From contig OX638370.1 of the NCBI GenBank assembly GCA_951812925.1, forward strand, positions 96,858,897 to 96,922,896: 64,000 nt of DNA, read 5' to 3'. This document shows, one piece after another, positions 54,256 through 64,000 of the stretch (position 1 is the stretch's first letter; each line of letters begins with the position of its first letter). The position numbers and the translations under genes are program-made. Source of the DNA: Calliopum simillimum. Taxonomy: Eukaryota > Arthropoda > Insecta > Diptera > Lauxaniidae. The notes beneath the pieces were generated by a model. It saw only the letters and a list, made by a program, of their open reading frames with translations, was not told the DNA's origin and did not search any database.

Positions 54256-57200
54256 CATAACTAGTAATAAACACCCTTTAATAAATTTGCATTTGTTGAC
54301 AAAATATAATGAGGCGCATTAAAAGTAGCAATTTTGATTCAAAATCGTAATAAAATCAAAGGGAACATTAGAAACCAAAAGACTAAAAATAATAATCTCT
54401 ACAATATGAATTATATGTATGAAAACATGTTTACGAAATTTTGATTTCGATTAAAATTGAATGATTTTTATTTATAATTGTTTGTCTGAATAAGGTTTCA
54501 ACATTGCCACTAACAACTTTAATTCACAGCAGCATACCAATTGCAACAAAAAGCCAGCATATTATTACTACAGACGATAATATCATGATATACGAAATGA
54601 AATGAAATAAAATGGCGCCAACATAAATAAAAATCAATAATACAATATTTCGGTTACTTTTGTAATAAATATCGAATTCACTTAATTTCAATTGTAATCA
54701 TCAGAGCAGCAACCTTAAAAATGCTGCCACCAGCGTTGAACCTCAAAACGCACAGTTTCGGCGGCACAATTTCAATCTTCATCATATGGACTACATTAAA
54801 ATATTGAAGATGCGTGTGTGTTTTAATTAATAGCTGTCAAGATTTAAAATTGTATAAATTTGTTATTTAACAAAAGTTGTGAGATTTCTGCTATTTTTAA
54901 TAAATTTGTGTATGTAAGACGAAATTTCATTTAATTTGTTAAATTTTTAAACGAACAAGCATGTAAAGTTACTCAAGGATATGATACAAAATTAAACGAC
55001 TAACTTTTTTCGTACACAAGCTATACTTTTTCGTGCAAAGTCAGAATTTATAAAAAATCTGAGCTGATGAATATCAGAAATTAAATTGTGCTCAGACAAA
55101 TATCTGATTTTTTTTTTTCTCATGATTATATTATATTTACAATATGTCGATCAAAAAAGTAAGCTTGCAGATTGATCTTTCTGAAAGTTTAATTTTGGAT
55201 ATGATATCTCTTCAGCCGTACGACTTTATTTGTATCATTCAACAGATTGATAGCAAGTAAGTTAGTATGATTACTTAGTCTTACGAAGTAGTCTTCAGAA
55301 ATCATCCGTACCTCGTTCTTAACTTTTGACTTATTTAAATCACTATGAATGGTATCATTTGAGACAAAAGCAATGTTTTTAATTTTTGTAAAAAAAAGAA
55401 TTATCAATTTAGGCCAGCTTAAATTTTTTTTTTTTTTGGTAGGCTTAATTTTTTTGTGCACACAAAAAGTTTATTTGTACACATAGCAATGTTTTGAACA
55501 AAGTCAGTTTTTATTAGCAAATCAATCAGAAACTAGTTTACTGTTTTTGTGCACAGAATTGATTTTTTCGTGCACAAGAAATATTTATCTTTAGATTGCA
55601 TCTTAATTAATTTAAAGTTTATTCCATGCAACTATATAGAGTGCGTATAGATATAGTGAGGTATATGTAATTTCACTTAATGCACAATTTTTTCAATAAA
55701 ATAATTTTAAGCCATCACTGCCTTCACAAGAATTTAAAGTCTTTTGTTAAAATGTATAACGACACAATGCAAATCAATTAATTTATTGCCAATTACTGAA
55801 ATGAACGCTTATGTTAAACAAATAAAATGCATGTGCATAAATAAGTATCCTGTCTTAAGGATTAATTTTGGGATTTCTTTAAGCTTTACAGCAGTCAAAG
55901 GAGAAAAAATTTAAATATATTGCTTTTGCAATAAAATTTATAAAAATGATGCTTGAAAGGATTATATTGACTAAAGACGACTTTCATTTAATAAAAATAA
56001 ATTGATATAAAATTTCTTATATGTACGTGTATGTAAATTTATATGAAAATTTTCTACATAAAACGATGAAAATAAAATTTCATTACCCACATACATGTGA
56101 GCGTCATTTTAAATTCTTCTCAAGTTTTTTCGTTTTTTTTTTTTTTAATATTTTTATGATTTCTTCAAGCATGTAAAAGAAGATGAAAATGAAAAAAAAA
56201 ATAAAATAAATTAATTCCACGTTCAATGTTGACCCAAAAAAAAAAGAAAAAGTTATAAACGCCAGCTATGAAGTGGACTAACAAGACTACATATACATAT
56301 ATCCGTTAGTGTGTTCATTTGTCTGTATGAGTGTTAAATTTTTTTCATACATTCCTGCTTGCTACTTTTGCTCCACTGACATCGCCGTGCCCCTGCAGTT
56401 TTCCGCTCTCTTCTCTCCACAGCATATGTATTTGAATAAGTAGCAGCGATTGCTTTCCATTGCAAGCAACATACGACGCGTCGTTATTTATTCAAATTGG
56501 CAAAAAGTCAATTACACGCGTGCACAATGCATTTAATCACCCTGTAATCCAATTTTCATTTTCATTTGCATACAAAAGCGTTTTATTTATATACATAAGT
56601 CTGCGCTGCGCACTCAAACTGGGGAAATACACACAAAAATTTATATGCTTTGCATGTATGCATATGCGGACAAGTGCTTTTTTTTTCAATTGCTGCACTT
56701 TTATGTATGCGTCGCGTTTGCGTGTGTTTGTGGTCGGATATTTATTAAAATAAGCCACAGCATATAATTTACCACCAACTTAAATGCCAAATTTTTTTAA
56801 CAATCTTTTTTCGACTGCGGTTTGTCTTGTTAGTGTAGGTGAGCGATTGTTTTTTTTTTCTTTATTGTTCAATTGCGATTTTTTGCCGCTTAATCGTCAA
56901 CATTAATGCAGCGTTGGGCAACATTTCTCAACTTGGAGCCAAACTTCTTGCAATAAAATAAGAATGCCTGGGTTTCTTTTTGATTTTTAAGCGAAGAAAG
57001 TTCCAAAAGTGGTAGTAATGTATTCATAATTTTGTTTTTGTTTTGGGTTTTTTTTTGCGCCAAATGTTGATTCTTTCATTAAAGTGTGCCCACCTCGGCA
57101 TTATATTGCAGATTTTACTTATTTTATGCAATTTTATGCAAACTTTTCAAACCTCTACTCTTATTGTTAAACTTCCATTGCTTAATATTATGAGTACGTT

Positions 57201-57784
57201 ATTCTTATCATATTTGTTTACCTGCTATAAATTTTGACGGAGTATTAGTAACTTGTTGTCCTTGCATTATTTATACAAACATTCTTGCAAATTTTCTTTA
57301 AGCTCAAGTAAATCATACTTTAAAAAGTTTATTTATATAAATAGCACAAACTCTATAATATTTAAAAACAAAAAAAAACCTTAAAGCTTTCCAAGCAATA
57401 ATTTATAAATTTAAAAAAAAAAAATCATAATATGAGAACAGGAAAGCACAGACCATTGAAGCAAAATTAAATGCCCTTCAGGGACGACCTCAGACAAAAC
57501 GACACACAAACTGCACTTCAATAGAATGCATGCATTATTTAATAATACACATACGTATGCACAACCACATACTAATTCCCATACACTCACACTTATTAAT
57601 ACATAGACAAATAGAGAAAAAACATAGAAATAATAGAGAAAACAAAAAAAAAAATAAATTGTTTTTTTTTTTTTTTTTTCATATTTGCCAGCCCGCAGGA
57701 CTTTTTGTTGAGTACCTTGTGTGTTCACAAAGTTGGCAAGCATGCATGTGTGCAGGCATCCCACTCGGAATGAAAATCAAATAT
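54256..57784. other. Non-coding stretch
   Basis: No gene supported. Two inverted CGTGCACA/TTTTTGTGCAC motifs lie near 55013-55035 and 55455-55575. Poly(T) runs are at 56128-56140 and 57661-57678. Frames at 55189-55461, 56460-56758 and 57411-57802 overlap on both strands and show no domain. Confidence 0.45.
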
Positions 57785-59960
57785 CTTTTTCTTTTAATTT
57801 GATTTGAAATTTGTAACTTTATTTCGAGTTGAATTAAAATTACATAATGTTTTAATTTTGATGTAAATTTGATTTTTATTTGATTAAAATATGATTTGAA
57901 GTTGATTGAGATTTGGTTCGAAACTGAAATTGATGGTTAGAGTTTGATTGACATTTTGTTTGACTTTGAAACTGATATCTAAATTTGATCAAAATTTGAC
58001 TCATATTCGATTTATTGTGGATAAAGATAAATTTGAACAAAGTTTGGTTTGATTTTCATTTTCATTTGGTTTGATTTTAATGATTTTATTGGAACTTGAT
58101 TGAAGTTACATATAAACAAATTTGATACAAATTTGCCTCATATTTGATTTAGAGTTGATAAAAATAAATTTGATGAAATTTTGATTTGAAGTTGATCTGA
58201 TTTTGATTTTAATTTGGTTTGATTTTGATAATTTGATTCGAACTTGATCTGACTTAAATCTAAACTTTATCAAAACTTTACTCGATTAAGAGTTGATTTA
58301 GATAAATTTTATCTGATCTGATTATGATTTTCATTTGGTTTAAGTTTGGTTTGCTGCGAACTTCATTTGAAATAATTCTTAATTTTACTGATATTCGAAT
58401 TGGAGTTGATTACGATGAATTTAATTTGATTATAATTTGGGTTGATTTTGATGATTTGATTTGAACGTAATTTGAGTTAGGTCTAAATTTGATCTAAGTC
58501 TGAGTCATATTCGATTGAGAGTTGATTAAGAGAAGTTTGACAAGAGTTTGTTTTGAGTTTGATCTGATTATATTTTTAATGTGGATTGATTTTCATGATT
58601 TTATTCGAACTTGATTTGAGTTATATCTAAATTTTACTCATTAGAGTTGATAAAGTTAAATTTCATCAAAGTTTGAATTTGATTCGAACTTGATTTCGGT
58701 TATACATTCTTAAATTTAATCTAAATTTGTGTTCATTTGCAGTTGATTAAGAAAAATTTGATCAAAGTTTGATTTATGTTTGATACGAATTTTATTTGGT
58801 TTGATTTTGGTGATTTGATTTGAACTTGATTTCAGTTATATTTAAATTTGATCTGAATTTGAGTCATATTCGATTGGCAGTTGATTAAAAAAAATTTGAT
58901 CAAACTTTGATTTAAGTTTGATCTGATTTTGATTTTATTTTGGTTTTATTTCGATGATTTGATTCAAATTTGATTTGAGTTATATCTTTATTTGATCTAA
59001 ATTTATTTAGAGTTGATTAATAGAAATATGATAAAAGTTTTTTTTTTATTTTTTTGAGATTGATCTGATTATAATTTTAATGTGGATTGATTTTCCTGAT
59101 TTTATTCGAACTTGACTTGAGTTATATCTAAATTTGATTCGATTAGAGTTGAGTTGATTTAGAGTTGATAAAGTTAAATGTGGTCATTTGCAATTGATAA
59201 AGAGAAATTTGATCAAAGTTTGATTTGTGTTTGATACAAATTTTATTTGGTTTGATTTTAGTGATTTGATTTGAACTTGATTTCAGTTCTATTTAAATTT
59301 GATCTGAATTTGATTCATATTCGATTCGTAGTTGATTAAGAAAAATTTTACCAAACTTTGATTTAAGTTTGATCTGATTTTGATTTTAATTTGGTTTTAT
59401 TTCGATGATTTGATTCAAATTTGATTTGAGTTATATCTTTATTTGATCTAAATTTAGTTAGAGTTCATTAAGATAAATTTGTTCAAAAATTGATTTCAAT
59501 TTTATTTAAATTTAAATTTGATTTAGAGTTGATTAAAGTAAATTTGATGAAAGTTGATCTGATATTTTGATTTTATTTTGGTTTGATTTTTAGAGTTTGA
59601 TTCAAACCTGATTTTAGTTATTTATAAATTTGATCCAAATTTGACTCATATTTGATTAAGGTTTGATTAGAATTTGATTTGGTTTGCTTTTGATGATTTG
59701 ATCGAATTTGATTTGAGTTTCGTTTAAATTTGATCTACATAAATTTGATTCGTATTCTATTAAGTTTGATTTGAATCTGGTTTGATTTTGATCGTATGAT
59801 TTTTACTTGATTTGAGTTATATTAAAATATTATTTGTATTCGGCTTAGAGTTGAATAAGGTAATTTTGAGTTAAGTTTGATAATGCATTCGATTATCTAA
59901 ATTTGATTTGATTTTGATCTAAAGATGAATTAAAAAGATGCAATATCAATTTAAATCGAA
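57785..59960. repeat. ~2.2 kb degenerate array built from TTTGATTTGA
   Basis: Nearly every 6-10 bases contain TTTGAT, TTGATT or GAGTTGAT. A higher-order unit of roughly 150-200 bp can be followed: GATTTGATT(C/T)GAACTTGATTTGAGTTATATCTAAATTTGATCTAAATTTG.(G/C)TCATATTCGATT.(A/G)GAGTTGATTAA.(A/G)AAATTTGATCAAA.TTTGATTT.AGTTTGATCTGATTTTGATTTT. Good examples are 58440-58560, 58820-58960 and 59230-59420. It is not coding: TGA and TAA occur in every frame. Confidence 0.9.
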
Positions 59961-61700
59961 ATTTGTCATGATAATTAAGTCATCAAAAACAGCAATTCCG
60001 ACCGGTATTCCATATCAACATATGCAGTATTGCAATTTGAATTAGGTTTTTTTAACCCCCTCAACATCAATGTTTGTTGTTATGTTTTGCTGGCGTCTGT
60101 ATATAGCCCAACAACAGAACTCTAGCAAGTGCGACAAAATCAACACAACAACATAAGAGCAATAACTACATGAAACGAGCGTCAACATTGTTTTTATTAA
60201 TAGAAGCAACAACTTTGTATGTACAACAATAAAATCCCAAAAAAAAATTAAAATGCCTACTACCAACTCAACGAACGCCTACACTATGATTTTTAATACG
60301 CACACATGTATTTGTGTAAGTAAAGCCTTGGAGCGAAGCAATTACGTATACGCCACCAACTTTATGGTTGAAAAAAAGCGAAAAAAAATAAAAGCAAATA
60401 ATGAAATAAAAACATTTTAGTTGCCAACAGCAGCAGCAGCATAAAAAGGACGACGTTGGCTGACCGAACGTATTGTGAGTGAAGCAGGATTATTGGAGGG
60501 TTTATAGAAATGCAGCAAAAGTGCCATAAAAATAAAAAGATTTATATTGTCTGCGTATAGACAGCAGCAGCAGTAGCAGCATGGTATCACCAACACTAAC
60601 ACGCATCGATAAACACACCGAGATAGCACCAGCAGCAGCGGCTGTGGCACACAACAGTGGCGTGCATTCAAGTGGACTCTTCTCAAAAACCATTGAGAGG
60701 ACCAACGAAAGAGACCAACAACTTTACACAGTCAGGCTGACAGCAACATTATGTTGCTGTTGCTGAGGTTGAGGTTTTGTTGCTGTTGCCTCTGTTGTTT
60801 CTGTTGTTGCTGTGTTTGTTGATTGCTCTGGTTACTGCTGGCTCTCATGTTGCACCAACAGCATTAGCAGGTTGCGTGTGCCTCAAGTGCGTGCAAAATT
60901 TATCCGGATTTTTTATTTTGATTTTATGCAGTAGAATTAGTTGCACTTCTTGGTTGTTGTTGCTGACATCGTGGCAACCTTAAGCTGTTCCTGTTGCCTC
61001 TGTGAGTCTAAAAGCCAAGCAGGTGTCAAAGTATTTAAAACCACAAACTGAGTAGACACAGTAGAGTTCAGCAGTATTTAAGAGATTTGGTGTAGTGCAC
61101 ATTTAAGGAAATTAAGTTTCCTCAAGTTAAAATTTAACTTTTAAAGTTTTGTTACGAAAATTTATTCTTTCTTGCAATGATTAAATGGCGAAAAGAAAAT
61201 TGTAGTGATTTTATTGTCATAATTGTTTGGTAATTTTTGCGACTTATGATATTTCTTTATTTTTAGACTATCATGTAGGGGTGGGCAACAAAAAGTTGGC
61301 TTAGTGGACTCTTTTTGGCTCGAATGCAATTTGCTGATGTTGTTCTTTCTTCTGAAAGAAACTTTTGATTTTGTAAGTGATTATTTTCATTTTTATGATT
61401 CCCAAATCTGAGTGTCACCAGCTTAACTCAATTGACGTCTTTTGGCTCTATAGGTTATGTAGCGTAGCAAGATTTGACTTGACCTTTCGCGAAAATACTG
61501 GCCGTGGTTTCATTTGAGGCTAAAACCATTGAAACTGGCAACAATTTTTTTTTTGTTGTTGTAAAAAATATCCGAAATCACAAAATTCTCCATAACTTGG
61601 ACATTTATTAATAGAATTTCATGTTCTGACTTATATTGGAAAAGTAATGAAATAGAACAAATAAATTTTTCTGCTATTTGAGAGTTTTATTTTTTTTTAT
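59961..61700. other. Non-coding stretch with CAG/GTTGCTG runs
   Basis: No gene supported. CAGCAGCAG occurs at 60427-60440, 60562-60580 and 60628-60640. GTTGCTGTTGCC runs are at 60750-60830. Frames on both strands follow these runs. Confidence 0.5.
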
Positions 61701-61714
61701 GCACAAAAAGTCTA

Positions 61715-62215
61715 TTATTTTTGGTACTTTTTTATACTTTTTAGTATTTTTTAGTACTCTTTAGTATTTTTAGTACTTTTAAGTATTTTTAGGTTATTTT
61801 AAGTTCTTTAAAGTTCTTTAAGTACTTTTAAGTACTTTTTAATACTTTTAAGTACTTTTTAGTACTTTTTAGTACTTTCTAGTACTTGTTTAGTACTTCT
61901 TTAGTACTTCTTTAGTACTTTTTTAGTGTTTCTTTAGTACTTTTTTAGTACTACTTAGTTTTTGAAGGCTATCAAAAGTTAGCCATGTAACGTTTCTTGT
62001 ACCTTCATCTAATCATAGTACCAAAAAAGTTCTAAAAATACTGAGCAGTTAATTTTTTAGTTGATGACAAAAAGTACTTTTTTTTAGTACTTTTTTACAT
62101 CTTTCAAAATAGTTTTAATGTAATTTAAAATAATTCATATGTTATAAACTAAGATGAAATACCACCTTTTGAGAAAAAGTACAGTACTATTTTTAATACT
62201 TTTTTAGTACAAAGA
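61715..62215. repeat. TAGTACTTTTT / AAGTACTTTTA array
   Basis: About 25 imperfect copies of TTTTTAGTACT or TTTTAAGTACT, dense at 61720-61970 and sparser to 62215. AGTACT is palindromic, so the array is partly symmetrical. TTTTTAGTACTTTTT also appears near 31355. Confidence 0.9.
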
Positions 62216-64000
62216 TTAATAAAAACGCTTCATGGCTCCATATAATCTTAGCACTTCGGAAGAACTAAAAATACTAATACTAATGGAGACAATTTATTTT
62301 TATCGAAAAAAGTTTAAACTTTCTCTTTAAATTTAAACCAATGCACTTTTGTTAGCTAAAAACTTTACTTTTTAAGCTTGCCATATAACTCATTTTTATG
62401 TGCTGATAACAAAAATAAAAAAAAAAAAATATGGAAAAAGTAATAAAGAAAATTTTACGCTCCCACCTACTTATTTTGCATTTGTTTCACATGCTAATAA
62501 GAAAGTTTCCGCTGCTCAACCCAACCAACCAAAATGTAAAAATAAAACGTAAAAACTGAAAATTTCAACCAAATCCAGTGCTGAAAGTGCTAAAAGTAAG
62601 TCAAGCAAGAAAAAATACAACGCTTCTTCTCTACAGTTTTAAAGTCCATATTTATTGCACTTTTGCATATAAAAAAAGCAAAACTATTAAAAAAAGCCAA
62701 CGAAAACTTTAAGCCTTTGTAGCTGAGCTGGAGCAAGTAACGTGAAAACTTTGCCATAATGTAAAAGTTTTCGGAAAAAGCAATTCTTATGTTGTGCTCT
62801 CTCTGTTGTTGTTCCAAAGTATAAAACACAACCAGCAGAGGCAAAGGGAGAGCGAGCGAAAATGTTGAAAGAAATGAAATTAAAATGCAATTTCAATTGT
62901 AGACAAAGTCAGTGGAAAAAAAAAGGAGCACCCCAAAAATAAAACAACAAAGTAGCAGAGAAGAAAAAGGTACACAATTTACAATAGAATGGAATTAAAT
63001 TAAATTTAAAAAGCAACAAAATCAATTTGCAAAAGAAAACAAAAAATTGATGTGCTGATTGTTTTTTGTCTTTTTTTGTCGTTCCTCAATTTTCATCTTG
63101 CCGACACTTTCAAATAATGGAATTTGCTTGTTTCCGTTTCCTGTTGCTTTCTCTGTGTTTGTGTCGCCATCATTGTAAATTTTCTTTTTTTTTATTATTA
63201 ACTGAAATTCACTTTATTAAAACACACACATACCAAGAGAAAATAAAAATAAAGTATTAAACATAAGAAAAACGCACACATACTCGTTCGTAGGTAATTT
63301 CTTCTAGGCTTAAATATTTCATATATTGTACATTACACTGTTAGACGAAACAAATCGTTTGTTTTTTGATTTTGAAAATGCTTCAGCTACATGTCGCGCA
63401 AAAGTAAAAGAGAAATATTTTGTAAATTTCCATTGAAATAATTTCTGTATGGTCAACACAATAGGAAAAAATGAGAAGTTCTGGCATCTACAATTTTATG
63501 ATCGATAAAATGGAGTTTTATTATTCCCAACATCGAATCCCATGAAAAAAATTCAGGAACGTTGATTTAGATATACGATATAGAAGTCGTCCAGAGTAGT
63601 TGTATGTAATGCCCTCATAAATTAAAATAGTTATTTGTTCATGTAATCAACAAGTATAAACATTAAAATAAATGAACAAGAAGAAAAATGATATGGTTTT
63701 AATTTTGTTTCGTCTTCAAAACCCCCAAAATAAAGCATACGAAGTCTCCAATTTTTGGTCATGGTTAATTATAATTTAAAAATAATATACCTTAAAATTT
63801 CTCACATTTTCAAAAAATTTCTTTCTCGACTTTATGTGGAAACTATGCCAAAGGTAGAGCATTCAACTCCTCTGACCCACATGGTAGAAAACAGTAAAAA
63901 CCTTGGAGATTTTAATATCTAAAGGTATGAACGTTTTGCCCTAGAAGAATCTCTGATGGAACAAGATGACAAGACAAACGAGAAAAATACCGAAAAACAT
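62216..64000. other. AT-rich non-coding stretch
   Basis: No gene supported to the end of the window. The 84- and 69-codon minus-strand frames at 62590-62896 and the 64-codon frame at 63066 are mutually inconsistent or hydrophobic chance frames. Confidence 0.45.

Noticed and set aside
56460..57802. Frames of 73-117 codons on both strands
   Set aside because: Overlapping, hydrophobic or driven by (CA)n and A/T tracts; no motif seen.
1..64000. CRISPR array or prokaryotic operon
   Set aside because: Tandem repeats here lack unique spacers of constant length, and nothing else suggests bacterial DNA.

Overview
This window looks like non-coding DNA, intergenic or intronic, from a higher fly (Diptera, probably Schizophora). 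The order is an inference from strong AT richness, many CAACAA/TTGTTG and ACATACATATGTAT runs, 65-103 bp introns, Helitron/DINE-like repeats and a small secreted proline-rich peptide gene. I see no bacterial features, no canonical tRNA or rRNA gene and no CRISPR. Most open frames here are chance products of A/T runs and repeats.

Likely genes and gene relics are few: (1) a small secreted proline-rich, basic peptide gene at 5018-5197 with its own TATA box and poly(A) signal, followed by an out-of-frame acidic tail and a degenerate second copy (5465-5704); (2) an intact one-intron, DDE-like transposase of 495 aa on the minus strand (32406-33996) inside a 3.2 kb transposon with ~460 bp terminal inverted repeats; (3) a coding-like frame at 10562-10816; (4) a broken coding relic at 48411-48856; (5) a phase-consistent two-exon reading frame at 50452-50765 with one in-frame TAG.

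The rest is a mosaic of mobile elements. From left to right: a Helitron-like 3' end (1-268), 22 bp and 15 bp tandem repeats, a 66 bp tandem repeat, a minus-strand non-LTR retrotransposon relic (8.9-9.5 kb), a 1.1 kb CCCAGTG-ended element carrying tRNA-like and B-box motifs (12.5-13.6 kb), a ~140 bp satellite interrupted by a Transib-like element with CACAGTG end and CGCCG duplication (14.4-15.2 kb), a foldback (15.9-16.9 kb), a Harbinger-type MITE (17.2 kb), an A/C-only tract (19.2-20.0 kb), a TA-flanked element (24.5-25.5 kb), a nest of three CCCAGTG elements (27.6-29.8 kb) and a TA-flanked MITE (29.85-30.2 kb). Next come a ~500 bp duplication, the autonomous transposon (31.9-35.1 kb), a tandem array with inverted GAAACGCAAGTGACG motifs (36.2-36.8 kb), tandem GGGCGGTGCCACGCCC units (41.6-42.3 kb), a foldback element with a 9 bp duplication (49.45-50.0 kb), a second Helitron-like copy (53.2-54.0 kb), a 2.2 kb TTTGAT-based array (57.8-60.0 kb) and a TAGTACTTTTT array (61.7-62.2 kb). 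A short motif, TGACGTATGAGTGA, recurs at least eleven times from 8.8 to 51.3 kb inside diverged repeat copies.

Nested insertions can be dated relative to each other because paralogous copies show the empty sites. The outer CCCAGTG element at 27.6 kb received a second, inverted full copy and a 188 bp MITE of the same family, and the 14.4 kb element entered an existing satellite unit.
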